Positions 45,059 through 54,069 of a stretch of DNA of 64,000 bases are shown in pieces. How positions within the stretch are numbered: the stretch's first letter is position 1; each line of letters starts with the position of its first letter. Source of the DNA: Achromobacter sp. UMC46 (GTDB lineage: Bacteria; Pseudomonadota; Gammaproteobacteria; Burkholderiales; Burkholderiaceae_B); NCBI RefSeq assembly GCF_014170335.1, contig NZ_LZZS01000036.1, positions 297,834 through 361,833 on the forward strand. Reading direction: 5' to 3'. Below the pieces are notes generated by a model. It ran no database searches, had not been told where the DNA came from, and saw nothing but the letters and a program-made list of their open reading frames with translations. Position numbers and translations under genes: made by a program.

Positions 45059-46039
45059 TCATGCGCGTCGCGTCTCCCTCGGCAGTTCGCCAAAGCGTTC
45101 CCGGTAGTACTCCGAAAATCTTCCCAAATGCCCGAAGCCTACGGCTAGCGCGACTTCGGTCACGCTGGCCGCTTTGCCTGCCTTCAGCTTTTGCCGTGCC
45201 GTGTCCAGCCTTAGTGCGCGCAGCGCGTTCATGGGGGTGGTGTCGCGGTGTTCCTGGAAGAGGCGGGTCAGGGCGCTGGCGCTAGCGCCGGCGTGGCGGG
45301 CGATGTCGGTCAGGGTGAGGGGGGCGGACAGGTGGTCGCGCATGTAGGTTTCGGCCAGCGTCAGGCGGCGCGGGACGGTCGGGGTCTGGCCGGCCTGGGA
45401 CTGCCAGGTGTTGGGCTGGTTGTAGAGCAGGTGCAGGATCAGGCTGTCTTCCATGTGCGCAAGCCACGCGGCGGGCGGGCGCGGGGCGCCGTCGTCCAGG
45501 GTGGGCAGGAGGTGGATCAGGCCGCTCACCATGCTGCGCCAGACCGCGCCGATGGGGGTGTCCAGGCGGAGCGCGGGGCTGAAGTCCAGCGGGCGGGCGG
45601 CGGCGTCGCCGAAGGCGTGCTGGCCGATGGCTTCCAGCTTGGCGCGGGGGATCTTCAGCAGCAGTTGTTCGCAGCCGGCTTCCCAGTGCAGCCGCACCGG
45701 GCGGTTGGGGGCGATGACGGCGGCGCAATCGGGGTTGGCGTCGACGCGTTCGTCGCCGCATTCGATGCAGGCGCGGCCGCGCAGCGGCACCTGCACCAGC
45801 ATGAAGTCTTGCAGGCGGTCGGGTTCGATGTGGACTTCGGCGCCGTAGCGCAACGTACAGACCGTCAGCGAGCCGAAGCGGCCCCGGTTCAGTTCGGCGT
45901 CCACGCGCCCGCCTTTCCAGGTCAGCCGGTGTTCCTTCAACGCTTCGGACACGCGCGTGCGGGTCTCGTCCTGCTGAGTGGAGCTGAACACGCGCCGTTT
46001 GAGCAAGGGCGCAAGCGTGAGTCGGGACCAGCCGTGCAT
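45059..46039 (-). CDS. AraC/XylS-family transcriptional regulator
   Basis: 326-aa regulator. The C-terminal 100 residues hold the double helix-turn-helix (PLTLTDIARHAGASASALTRLFQEHRDTTPMNALRALRLDTARQKL, then SVTEVALAVGFGHLGRFSEYYRERFGELP). The N-terminal domain is the AraC-binding type found with regulators of aromatic oxygenases such as AndR. The ATG at 46039 follows GGAGG by 7 bases; longer in-frame starts would run into the divergent gene. It is divergent from the orphan receptor and dioxygenase genes and is their likely activator. Confidence 0.92.
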   Translation of the reverse strand: MHGWSRLTLAPLLKRRVFSSTQQDETRTRVSEALKEHRLTWKGGRVDAELNRGRFGSLTVCTLRYGAEVHIEPDRLQDFMLVQVPLRGRACIECGDERVDANPDCAAVIAPNRPVRLHWEAGCEQLLLKIPRAKLEAIGQHAFGDAAARPLDFSPALRLDTPIGAVWRSMVSGLIHLLPTLDDGAPRPPAAWLAHMEDSLILHLLYNQPNTWQSQAGQTPTVPRRLTLAETYMRDHLSAPLTLTDIARHAGASASALTRLFQEHRDTTPMNALRALRLDTARQKLKAGKAASVTEVALAVGFGHLGRFSEYYRERFGELPRETRRA

Positions 46040-46268
46040 GGGTGCCTCCGGGACGGGAACGCTCCCGTATCTGCGGCCAGAGTAATTTAATCGTCCGGGG
46101 TTGGGAATTAAGTGAATCCCGGATAAAACTGACCAGATTCGGATAGAGCGGCGCGGCCCGGCGGCATACGCTGGGTGACGACGTGGATCGGCAGCACGCA
46201 CGAACCGACGGCAGACGGGTTCTGTCAGCTTTCCGCCAGCGGGGCTGGCGGTGGAAACGGGGTGGCTC

Positions 46269-47447
46269 ATGAATCGAAATCTCTGGCGCCGGCGTGCGCT
46301 GGCGGCACTGGTCTGCATGGCGGCCGCGGCAGGGGCTTCGGCCGCCGACAAGGTCAAGGTGGGTTTGCTGACCACGCTGTCCGGTCCCGGATCGGCGCTG
46401 GGCAACGAGATTCGCGACGGCTTCAATCTGGCGCTGCAGCATACGGGCGGCAAGCTGGGCGGCCTGCCGGCCGAAGTGGTGGTGGCCGACGACCAGCAGA
46501 AGGCGGACACGGGGCGTCAGGCCGTTGAGCGGCTGCTTCGCCGCGACCGGGTGGACATCATGACGGGCATCGTGTTCTCCAACGTGCTGTTGCCGGTGAT
46601 GCCCGCCATCCTGCAGTCGGGGACGATCTACCTCAGCACCAACACCGGGCCGGAAAACTATGCCGGCGCGGGCTGTAACCCGAATTTCTTCGCCGTGGCG
46701 TGGCAGAACGAGGACATCCCCGCCGCCATGGGCAAGTACGCCGCCGACCAGGGCTATAAGAGCGTGGCGCTTATCGCGCCGGACTATCCCGGCGGCCGCG
46801 AATCGCTCAACGGGTTCAAGCGCCTGTACAAGGGCGGCCTGTCCGAAGAGATCTACACCCAGCTCGGCCAGCTGGACTACGGCGTCGAGATCACGCGGCT
46901 GCGCGCCAGCAAGCCGGACGCGGTGTTCTTCTTCCTGCCCGGCGGCATGGGCGTGAATTTCATCAAGCAGTTCAACGGCGCGGGCCTGTCGAAAGACATC
47001 GCGCTGCTGGCGCCCGGCTTCTCGGGCGACGAAGACACGATCGCGGCGGTCGGCGCGCCCATCCGGGGCTTGCGCAACACCTCGCAGTGGGCGGCCGACC
47101 TGGACAACCCCGCCAACCGCAAGTTCGTCGAAGACTTCAAGAAGACCTACAACCGCAGCCCGACGCTGTACGCCTCGCAAGGCTATGACGCCGCGATGCT
47201 GCTGGACAGCGCCGTGCGTCAGACGGGCGGCAAGCTGGAGGCGGACGCGTTGCGCCCGGCCTTGCGGCGCGCGGACTTCAAGTCGGTGCGGGGCGATTTC
47301 AAGTTCAACCGCAACCAGTATCCGATCCAGAACTACTACCTGCGCGTCGTCGAGGCGGGCGCGGACGGCAAGCTGGCCAACAAGCTGACGGGCACGGTGC
47401 TGACGCAGTACCAGGACCCTTTCGCCGCAGCCTGCCAGATGAAGTAG
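46269..47447 (+). CDS. Orphan branched-chain amino acid-type ABC substrate-binding protein
   Basis: 392-aa periplasmic receptor with signal peptide LWRRRALAALVCMAAAAGASAA. The ATG at 46269 is preferred; a GTG at 46251 is possible. The mature part (DKVKVGLLTTLSGPGSALGNEIRDGFNLALQHTGGKLGG) is clearly related to the receptor at 23330. No permease or ATPase gene is beside it, so it must borrow a transporter; livHMGF at 24712-28074 is the natural candidate. It probably delivers the substrate of the downstream Rieske oxygenase. Confidence 0.92.
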   Translation: MNRNLWRRRALAALVCMAAAAGASAADKVKVGLLTTLSGPGSALGNEIRDGFNLALQHTGGKLGGLPAEVVVADDQQKADTGRQAVERLLRRDRVDIMTGIVFSNVLLPVMPAILQSGTIYLSTNTGPENYAGAGCNPNFFAVAWQNEDIPAAMGKYAADQGYKSVALIAPDYPGGRESLNGFKRLYKGGLSEEIYTQLGQLDYGVEITRLRASKPDAVFFFLPGGMGVNFIKQFNGAGLSKDIALLAPGFSGDEDTIAAVGAPIRGLRNTSQWAADLDNPANRKFVEDFKKTYNRSPTLYASQGYDAAMLLDSAVRQTGGKLEADALRPALRRADFKSVRGDFKFNRNQYPIQNYYLRVVEAGADGKLANKLTGTVLTQYQDPFAAACQMK

Positions 47448-47493
47448 GCGGCGCGCTTCACGCCATACGCATCACGCATCACAGGAGAACCGC

Positions 47494-48738
47494 ATGACCC
47501 GGAACATCACGACGCGCGAGATCGCGATCCCCTCGCACGATGGCAAGTCCTTCGGCGCCTACCTGGCCGTGCCGGCCGCGGGCCACGGCCCTGGCCTGGT
47601 GCTGTGCCAGGAGATATTCGGCGTCAACGATTTCATGCGCCGCGCGGCGCAACTGCTGGCCGAAGAGGGCTACGTGGTGCTGGTGCCCGACCTGTTCTGG
47701 CGCCAGCAGCCCGGCATCCAGCTGACCGACGGCCCGGCCGACATGCCGCGCGCGTTCGAGCTCTACCAGGGCTTCGACGTGGAACTGGGCGTGAAAGACA
47801 TCGCCTCGACGATCGCCGTGCTGCGCGGGCTGCCCGAGCAGCAGGGCGGAGTGGGCGTGCTGGGCTACTGCCTGGGCGGCAAGCTGGCCTATCTGGCCGC
47901 CTGCCGCACCGAAGTGGATGTGGCGGTGGGCTACTACGGCGTGGGCATCGAAGACTGCCTGGAAGAAGCGTCGGCGCTGCGCGGCCGGCTGGTGCTGCAC
48001 ATCGCCGAGCAGGACGGCTTCTGTCCGCCCGCGGCGCGCCAGCGCATCCTGGAAGCGCTGGGCGGCAAGCCGGGCGTGGAGCTCTATGTGTATCCCGGCA
48101 TGGACCACGCGTTCGCGCGCACCGGCGGCGACCACTACGACAAGCCGTCGGCCCTGATGGCGCACCAGCGCAGCATGGCCGCCCTGCAACGCGCCATCGG
48201 CCCGGAATTCGACTATTCGGCGCTGTGGGACAAGCACTGCGAATACGAGTTCGGCACGCGCGACGTGGCGGCCACGATGGCCACGATGGTCGCCGAACCC
48301 TATGTGAACCATATCCCGACGATGACGGGCGGCGTGGGCCACAAGGAGCTGTCGCGCTTCTACCAGCACCATTTCGTCAACAGCAATCCGCCCGACACGC
48401 GGCTGGTGCCGCTGTCGCGCACGGTGGGCGCGACCCAGATCGTGGACGAGCTGCTGTTCTGCTTCACGCACACGACCGAGATCGACTGGCTGCTGCCCGG
48501 GGTGGCGCCGACGGGCCGGCCGGTGGAGATCCCGTTGATCGCCATCGTGAAGTTCCGCGGCGACAAGCTCTATCACGAGCACATCTACTGGGACCAGGCC
48601 AGCGTGCTGGTGCAGGTGGGCCTGCTGGATCCCAAGGGCCTGCCGGTGGCGGGCCGTGAAACCGCGGCGAAGCTGCTGGACGAGACCTTGCCGTCCAACA
48701 CGCTGATGGCGCGCTGGAAAGACAGCCAGGACAAGTAG
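47494..48738 (+). CDS. Dienelactone hydrolase fused to an NTF2/SnoaL-like domain
   Basis: 414-aa two-domain protein. Residues 1-235 are a dienelactone hydrolase with nucleophile Cys126 (LGYCLGGKLAY), Glu40 (LCQEIFGVN), Asp174 (AEQDGFCPP) and His205 (GMDHAFAR). Residues 240-414 look like an NTF2/SnoaL cone domain (LWDKHCEYEFGTRDVAATMATM, GVGHKELSRFYQHHF, FTHTTEIDWLLPGV), which in other proteins binds or isomerises small hydrophobic compounds. A lactone made in ring-cleavage is the likely substrate. It is 46 bp after the receptor gene and 9 bp before the oxygenase alpha gene. Confidence 0.88.
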   Translation: MTRNITTREIAIPSHDGKSFGAYLAVPAAGHGPGLVLCQEIFGVNDFMRRAAQLLAEEGYVVLVPDLFWRQQPGIQLTDGPADMPRAFELYQGFDVELGVKDIASTIAVLRGLPEQQGGVGVLGYCLGGKLAYLAACRTEVDVAVGYYGVGIEDCLEEASALRGRLVLHIAEQDGFCPPAARQRILEALGGKPGVELYVYPGMDHAFARTGGDHYDKPSALMAHQRSMAALQRAIGPEFDYSALWDKHCEYEFGTRDVAATMATMVAEPYVNHIPTMTGGVGHKELSRFYQHHFVNSNPPDTRLVPLSRTVGATQIVDELLFCFTHTTEIDWLLPGVAPTGRPVEIPLIAIVKFRGDKLYHEHIYWDQASVLVQVGLLDPKGLPVAGRETAAKLLDETLPSNTLMARWKDSQDK

Positions 48739-48747
48739 GAGGCCGAC

Positions 48748-50091
48748 ATGTCTTATTCGCAAGAACAACTGGCCGCGATGGTGCGCGGCGACAGCGTGCA
48801 CCGCGGCGTCTACACCGACCCGGCGATCTTCGACCTGGAGATGCAGCGGATCTACGGCCGCGCCTGGATCTACGTGGGCCACGAAAGCCAGGTGCCCAAG
48901 ACGGGCGACTACCACACCACCCGCGTGGGCGACCAGGACGTGCTGATGGTGCGCGCGTCCGACGGCAATGTGCACGTGCTGTACAACCGCTGCCCGCACA
49001 AGGGCGCGAAGATCGTGGCCGACGGCGAGGGCTGCGTGGGAAAGTTCTTCCGCTGCCCGTACCACGCCTGGACCTTCAAGCTGGACGGCAGCCATCTTGG
49101 CGTGCCGCTCAAGCAGGGCCTGGAGGGCACGTCCTATGATCCGACGGACCCGGCGTTTTCGATGCGCCGGCTGGCGCGCGTGGAAAGCTACCGCGGATTC
49201 GTGTTCGCCAGCCAGGCGAAGGCGGGGCCTGCGTTGACGGATTTCCTGGGCGGCGTGCGCTCGTCGATCGACAACCTGTGCGACCGGTCGCCGGTGGGCG
49301 AGGTCGAAGTCGCAGGCGGCATCTTCCGCGTGATGCAGCGGTCGAACTGGAAGGTGTTCTACGAGAACCTGCACGACACGATGCATGCCCGCGTGACGCA
49401 TGAATCGTCCTATGCCGCGGCCCGGGACGAGGCCAAGGAAATGGGCGAAATGCCGCTGGAGCTGCACATCATGGACGGCAACGGCGAGCCCTACGAATTC
49501 TGGGAAAAGCTGGAGCTGCGCGCCTACGACAACGGCCACGGCTACATGGAAGGCATCTTCAACCCGGGCGCCGCCGAGCGCGACCCGGTGTCGCGCGCGC
49601 ACTTCGAGACGCTGACGGCCGCCTACGGCGAGGAGCGCGCCCGCGAGATCCTGGGCATGAACCGCCACAACACGGTCATCTACGGCAGCGGATCGCCGCA
49701 CACCGTGTTCCAGCAGTTCCGCGTGATCCGCCCGATCGCCGTGGACCGCACGCTGATCGAGATCCAGACCTTCCGCTGCAAGGGCGCGCCGGACGGCGTG
49801 TTCAAGCGCGCCATGTTGTATGCCAACGTCATCAACTCGCCGTCGTCCAACGTGATGCCGGACGACATCGAACTCTACAACCGCTGCCAGGAAGGCAACG
49901 CCACGCGCGGCGGCGAATGGGTCAGCATGCACCGCTACCACGGCAGCGACCGCAGCGACGCCGATGGCCTGGTGTCCGTCAACGGCACCAGCGAATTGCC
50001 CATGCGCAACCAGTTCCGCGCCTGGAAGACCTATATGGAAGCCGGCGCGGCGTCGAACGCGCCCGCCACGGGAGAAGGCGCATGCTGCTAG
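48748..50091 (+). CDS. Rieske non-haem iron ring-hydroxylating oxygenase, alpha subunit
   Basis: 447-aa catalytic subunit. The Rieske 2Fe-2S ligands are Cys82/His84 (NRCPHKGAK) and Cys103/His106 (RCPYHAW). The mononuclear iron site is in NWKVFYENLHDTMHARVTHES (about 200-220), with the Asp-x2-His-x4-His arrangement. Length and layout fit the benzoate/anthranilate/aminobenzoate branch, and the AraC neighbour supports an aromatic acid substrate, but the compound cannot be named. It overlaps the beta-subunit gene by 10 bp. No ferredoxin or reductase gene is in the window. Confidence 0.92.
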   Translation: MSYSQEQLAAMVRGDSVHRGVYTDPAIFDLEMQRIYGRAWIYVGHESQVPKTGDYHTTRVGDQDVLMVRASDGNVHVLYNRCPHKGAKIVADGEGCVGKFFRCPYHAWTFKLDGSHLGVPLKQGLEGTSYDPTDPAFSMRRLARVESYRGFVFASQAKAGPALTDFLGGVRSSIDNLCDRSPVGEVEVAGGIFRVMQRSNWKVFYENLHDTMHARVTHESSYAAARDEAKEMGEMPLELHIMDGNGEPYEFWEKLELRAYDNGHGYMEGIFNPGAAERDPVSRAHFETLTAAYGEERAREILGMNRHNTVIYGSGSPHTVFQQFRVIRPIAVDRTLIEIQTFRCKGAPDGVFKRAMLYANVINSPSSNVMPDDIELYNRCQEGNATRGGEWVSMHRYHGSDRSDADGLVSVNGTSELPMRNQFRAWKTYMEAGAASNAPATGEGACC

Positions 50092-50615
50092 ACCTGGATT
50101 TCGACGTCGGCACCGCGGGCCTGTCGCCCGCCGACGTACCGGCGGACGCCTACCACCGCATCGCCCAGTTTCTGTACCGCGAGGCGCGGCTGCTGGACGA
50201 ACGGCGGTATGACGAATGGCAGTCGATGTGGACGCCGGACGGCATGTACTGGATGCCGCGGGTGCCGGGCCAGCTAAGCCCGTACGACCATATTTCGCTG
50301 TTCTGGGAAGACCGCATGCTGCGCGACGTGCGCATCCGCAGGCTGGAGCATCCCCGCAACTGGTCGCAGCAGCCGCCCACGCGCAGCGTGCGGCTGGTGG
50401 GCGGCGTGCAGGTCGAAGGCGTGGATGCGGGCGGCAACCTGGTGGTGCATTCCGCGTTCCAGATGACGGAATGGCGCAAGCGCCTGCCGCGCCAGCTGGC
50501 CGGCCGCTACACCCACAAGCTGGCCGCCGAGGGCGACGGTTGGCGTATCCGCATGAAGCGCGTGGACCTCGTCAACTGCGACGATGCGCACGACGTGTTC
50601 GAGGTGTTCGTGTGA
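50082..50615 (+). CDS. Ring-hydroxylating oxygenase, beta subunit
   Basis: 177-aa small subunit with the NTF2-like fold, structural partner of the alpha subunit in an alpha3-beta3 complex. Typical segments are FLYREARLLDERRYDEWQSMWTPDGMYWMP and RYTHKLAAEGDGWRIRMKRVDLVNCD. The ATG at 50082 overlaps the alpha stop; its stop overlaps the next gene's GTG. Confidence 0.92.
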   Translation: MLLDLDFDVGTAGLSPADVPADAYHRIAQFLYREARLLDERRYDEWQSMWTPDGMYWMPRVPGQLSPYDHISLFWEDRMLRDVRIRRLEHPRNWSQQPPTRSVRLVGGVQVEGVDAGGNLVVHSAFQMTEWRKRLPRQLAGRYTHKLAAEGDGWRIRMKRVDLVNCDDAHDVFEVFV

Positions 50616-51223
50616 AGGGGGCGGATGCCGCGGTGCTGGCGCTGCACTACCAGAACGACGTGCTGCATCCCGACGGCAAGATCCGCGTCGGGCTGGACGC
50701 CGACAGCGGGGCGCGCCAGCGCCTACTGGACAACGCCGCGGCCTTGCTGGACGGCGCACGGGCGCGGTCGCTGCCCATCGTGCACGTGCGCATCGCGTTC
50801 CGTCCGGACTACGCCGACCTGTTGCCCAACTGCGCGATCTTCCGCAATGTGGCGACGATCGGGGCGGTGCCTGAAGGCCAGTGGGGCAGCGCCTTCTACG
50901 AGGGTCTGCAACCGCTGGCCGGCAGTGCCCGCGAATTCGTCGTGAAGCACACGCGCATCAGCGCCTTCTACGGCACGCCGCTGGAGGAGACGCTGCGCGT
51001 GATCGGCGCGCGCCGCCTGGTGGTGGCCGGCGTGGCGACGCATTCCGTCGTGGAAGGCACCGTGCGCCATGCCGCCGACATCGGTTTTGACGTGATGGTG
51101 GCCGAAGATGCGTGCGCCTCGGCCGACGAAGCCGTGCACCAGGCGTCGCTGGCCAGCATGCGGTTGATTGCACAAACCGGTTCGGTGGCGGATGCTGTGC
51201 GCTGGGCCGCCGCGCCGCATTGA
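50612..51223 (+). CDS. Isochorismatase-fold hydrolase-like protein with a degenerate triad
   Basis: 203-aa cysteine-hydrolase-superfamily protein. The family triad is Asp-Lys-Cys; here the Asp site is His12 (LALHYQNDVLHP), Lys112 is kept (FVVKHTRISAFYGTPLE) and the Cys site is Val146 (GVATHSVVEGTVRHAAD). It therefore cannot use the standard mechanism and may be a binding protein or a novel enzyme. The GTG at 50612 overlaps the beta-subunit stop by 4 bp (GTGA), so it is translationally coupled to the oxygenase. Confidence 0.85.
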   Translation: MKGADAAVLALHYQNDVLHPDGKIRVGLDADSGARQRLLDNAAALLDGARARSLPIVHVRIAFRPDYADLLPNCAIFRNVATIGAVPEGQWGSAFYEGLQPLAGSAREFVVKHTRISAFYGTPLEETLRVIGARRLVVAGVATHSVVEGTVRHAADIGFDVMVAEDACASADEAVHQASLASMRLIAQTGSVADAVRWAAAPH

Positions 51224-51236
51224 TCAAGGACTATCC

Positions 51237-52043
51237 ATGGATTTTTCAGGGTTTCCCGGCCTGGCCGGCAAGACGGCCATCGTGACCGGCAGCACGCAGG
51301 GCCTGGGCGCCGATATCGCGCGGGGTCTGGCCGCGGCGGGCACCAATGTGGTGCTGGTCGGGCGCAACGCCCAGGCGGGCCAGGCGCTCGCTCAGGAGCT
51401 GGACGGGCGGGCGTTGTTCTGTGAGACCGACATCGGCCAGGACAGCCAGATCCAGCGTTGCATCGACGCCGCGCTGGCGCGTTTCGGCCGGTTGGACATC
51501 CTGGTCAACAACGCGTGCCAGTACACGGACCGGGGGCTGGCGTCCTCGCGCGAGGAATGGCACAGCACGCTGGACACCAACCTGGTGTCGGCCGCGATCT
51601 TCACGCAGCTGGCGGCGCCGCACCTGCCGCAGGGCGGCGTGGTGGTGAACCTGGGCAGTACGGGCGGCAAGTTCGGTGCGGCTGGACGTGCGCTGTATCC
51701 GGCGTCCAAGGCGGCGCTGCTGCAGATCACCAAGAATTTCGCGGTGGAACTGGCGCCGGGCGGCGTGCGGGTGCTGGCGGTGTCGCCGGCCTGGACGTGG
51801 TCGCCGTCGGTCGAGCAGTTGTCGGGCGGTTCGCGGGAAGCCGCCGACGCGGTGGGGGCGCACTTCCATCCGCTGGGCCGCGTCGGCTCGGGCAGCGAAA
51901 TCGCCGCGGCCGTCTGCTTCGCGTGTTCGGATGCGGCGTCGTGGATGACGGGTGTGGATATCCCGGTGGACGGCGGGTTCTCCATCCTGGGGCCGGACCG
52001 CGGCATTTCACCGCGGGTCTGGTTCAAGGAACTGGCGCCCTGA
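51237..52043 (+). CDS. Short-chain dehydrogenase/reductase, probable cis-diol dehydrogenase role
   Basis: 268-aa NAD(P)-dependent oxidoreductase. The cofactor motif is VTGSTQGLG, NNACQY replaces the usual NNAG-x, and the catalytic Tyr/Lys are in LYPASKAAL. The C-terminus (WMTGVDIPVDGGFSILGPDRG) is typical. After a Rieske oxygenase the expected job is re-aromatising the cis-dihydrodiol to a catechol-type product. The ATG at 51237 is 13 bp after the isochorismatase-like gene. It ends the cluster; the next gene is convergent. Confidence 0.9.
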   Translation: MDFSGFPGLAGKTAIVTGSTQGLGADIARGLAAAGTNVVLVGRNAQAGQALAQELDGRALFCETDIGQDSQIQRCIDAALARFGRLDILVNNACQYTDRGLASSREEWHSTLDTNLVSAAIFTQLAAPHLPQGGVVVNLGSTGGKFGAAGRALYPASKAALLQITKNFAVELAPGGVRVLAVSPAWTWSPSVEQLSGGSREAADAVGAHFHPLGRVGSGSEIAAAVCFACSDAASWMTGVDIPVDGGFSILGPDRGISPRVWFKELAP

Positions 52044-52076
52044 TCCCGGCGGGGGCGGGCGCCGTGCGCGGCGAGG

Positions 52077-53828
52077 TCAGCGGATGACGATCTCGCCTTC
52101 TTCCAGCCCGGCTTTGCCGCCTACCTGGTCTTCAAGGAACTCCTGCATCTTGTTGCCCAGCTGGATCTTCGAGCCGCTGCAGAAGCGCCGCGTCGCCGTG
52201 ATGACGGCGGTGTGCAGCGGCAGCAGATCGCGGACCAGCTGCGCTTCTTCCGCGTCCAGCGCCAGCAGTTCGCCACTGAGCTTGCCGTGGGTGTTGCGGG
52301 CACGTTCCACCACGTCGCCCGGGGCGCGCTGAGGGTTGGCCTTCAGGAACATCAGCAGTTGTTCCAGTTTGGCCTTTTCCTCGTTCATTTTCAGGCGTTT
52401 GCGCGTCAACGCCGAACGCTTGATGTCGGCATGCGGGTCCAGGCCGGCCTGCACCATCGTGGGGATGCCCGACGGCGAACCGATGGTGCCGGCGCGCACG
52501 GCATTCAGGGCGCGGGTCTGCCCGCCGGTGATGGCGCTTTGCTGCGTGTTCGGCGGGCCGACCAGCACGCTGCCGCCGGCGGCGATGCTGCTCTGGCGGA
52601 TTTCGCGTTCCACTTCCACGTCCTGTCCGGCGCTGATGATCGCGTTTTCGATGAACTTCGCTTTCAGCATCCCGCCGCAGACGATGTGGGCGGTGCGGGC
52701 CGTGGCCGCGGCGTCCTGCAGGGCCTCGGCCATGCCGATGACGCCGCCTTTGACGGTCACGCTGCCGCCGGCTTCCACCAGCGCCGCTTCGATGGTGCCG
52801 TTGACGACCACGTCGCCGGTCACGCGGACTTCCATGGTGGCGGCGATGTCGCCGCGCACTTGCAGCGACCCTTCAAAGGTGATGTTGCCGGTGGACAGGT
52901 TGACGGCGTCGACTTCCACCATCGGATTCACCTGCACGCCCTGGCTGATCAGCTTGGGCGTGCCGGCGATCGTGGCGCGCAGCAGCAGCGGGTCTTCCGG
53001 GTCGACCTCGACGCCCGAGATGTCCTTGGAGAAGGGCGTGTCGGGCATTTCTTCCGGCAGGACGGGTTCCCCCAGCACGTCGGTGCCGTCCACGCCGGGC
53101 AGCGGGGGCACGCGGCGCATCAGCGGCGTGCCGGGCGACACCAGCAGCAGGCTGCCCAGGTCGCGGTAGTCCACCTGGGCCAGTTCGTCGATTTCCTGGG
53201 CGCGCGGCTTCAGGCGGTCCAGCAGGCTTTCAAAGCGGGTGGGCGTGCCGCGCGTGGGCGGCGTGCCCTGGGCGATCATCACCGTGGCGGTGCGGCCTTG
53301 TTCGATGGCGTCGGCCATGGCCTGTTGCAGCACGCCATGCACGATGCCGCGGTCGGCCACGGCTTGGTGCAGCGCATCCAGGGTGACAGGCTGGCCGCCC
53401 TTGGGCGGGTGCAGGATCAGCAGCGCGGCCATGCGGGTGGCGTCGAGTTCCAGCTCGAACGAGCCGTCCACCACCTGTCCGACGGCGAACTGCACGGGCT
53501 CGGCGGCGCTGCGGCACTGGTCGATGAAGGCCAGCACGGCGTGGTTGTCCAGCGCCTCGGCGGTCCAGCCCTGCGCGACGGCGGCGGCGGTCAGCGTGTC
53601 CCAGGTGGGCAGGTCGAGGTTGACGCGGGGCGCGGTGTCCACGGCGACGTCGGTGTCGGCGTCCTGTTCCTGGGCGGCCTGGGCGCTGGCCGCGCCAATC
53701 GCCTCGACGGCGGGGGCGTCTTCATCGTCCACCGCCGCCGTGGCTGGGCTCGCAGGCGGCGTGTAGATGGCCGTCAGGACGTTGGTATTGGCATCCAGCA
53801 CCAGCTGGAGCGTGTTTTCTGCGTCCAT
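52077..53828 (-). CDS. FapA (DUF342) family polymer-domain protein
   Basis: 583-aa cytoplasmic protein of unknown role. The centre is a right-handed beta-helix of repeats such as LSTGNITFEGSLQVRGDIAATMEVRVTGDVVVNGTIEAALVEAGGSVTVKGGVIG (about 320-380). A long helical C-terminus follows (RKRLKMNEEKAKLEQLLMFLKANPQR). The first 110 residues are acidic and alanine-rich, then a region with APRVNLDLPTWDTLTAAAVAQG. The ATG at 53828 has GGGAGAGG upstream; an ATG at 53870 lacks a site. 53829-54069 is the AT-rich divergent promoter region shared with the transglycosylase. Confidence 0.88.
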   Translation of the reverse strand: MDAENTLQLVLDANTNVLTAIYTPPASPATAAVDDEDAPAVEAIGAASAQAAQEQDADTDVAVDTAPRVNLDLPTWDTLTAAAVAQGWTAEALDNHAVLAFIDQCRSAAEPVQFAVGQVVDGSFELELDATRMAALLILHPPKGGQPVTLDALHQAVADRGIVHGVLQQAMADAIEQGRTATVMIAQGTPPTRGTPTRFESLLDRLKPRAQEIDELAQVDYRDLGSLLLVSPGTPLMRRVPPLPGVDGTDVLGEPVLPEEMPDTPFSKDISGVEVDPEDPLLLRATIAGTPKLISQGVQVNPMVEVDAVNLSTGNITFEGSLQVRGDIAATMEVRVTGDVVVNGTIEAALVEAGGSVTVKGGVIGMAEALQDAAATARTAHIVCGGMLKAKFIENAIISAGQDVEVEREIRQSSIAAGGSVLVGPPNTQQSAITGGQTRALNAVRAGTIGSPSGIPTMVQAGLDPHADIKRSALTRKRLKMNEEKAKLEQLLMFLKANPQRAPGDVVERARNTHGKLSGELLALDAEEAQLVRDLLPLHTAVITATRRFCSGSKIQLGNKMQEFLEDQVGGKAGLEEGEIVIR

Positions 53829-54069
53829 CTCAGCCTCTCCCGCCTGGCGCTCGTCGGCTGCCAGGTTCATTCATTTGGTAAATAAACGAAATATTGCGAC
53901 ATATTCTATCGTACTCGTCCGACGTATGCCGTAGTTTCGGCCCTGATTTACACAGGGAAATCGCGCGGCGGCGCCGGACTAGGGCGTAGGGCCGAGCGAC
54001 AAATGCGGTTGGCCGCCGCAGCATAGGGGCACGCCAACCCGTCTTTGGACGCCGCTTTCGCCCCGACCC

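Noticed and set aside
47479..49941. An 820-codon minus-strand open frame opposite the hydrolase/oxygenase genes
   Set aside because: Low-complexity His/Arg/Ala/Val translation with no motif; the plus strand carries Rieske and dienelactone hydrolase motifs.
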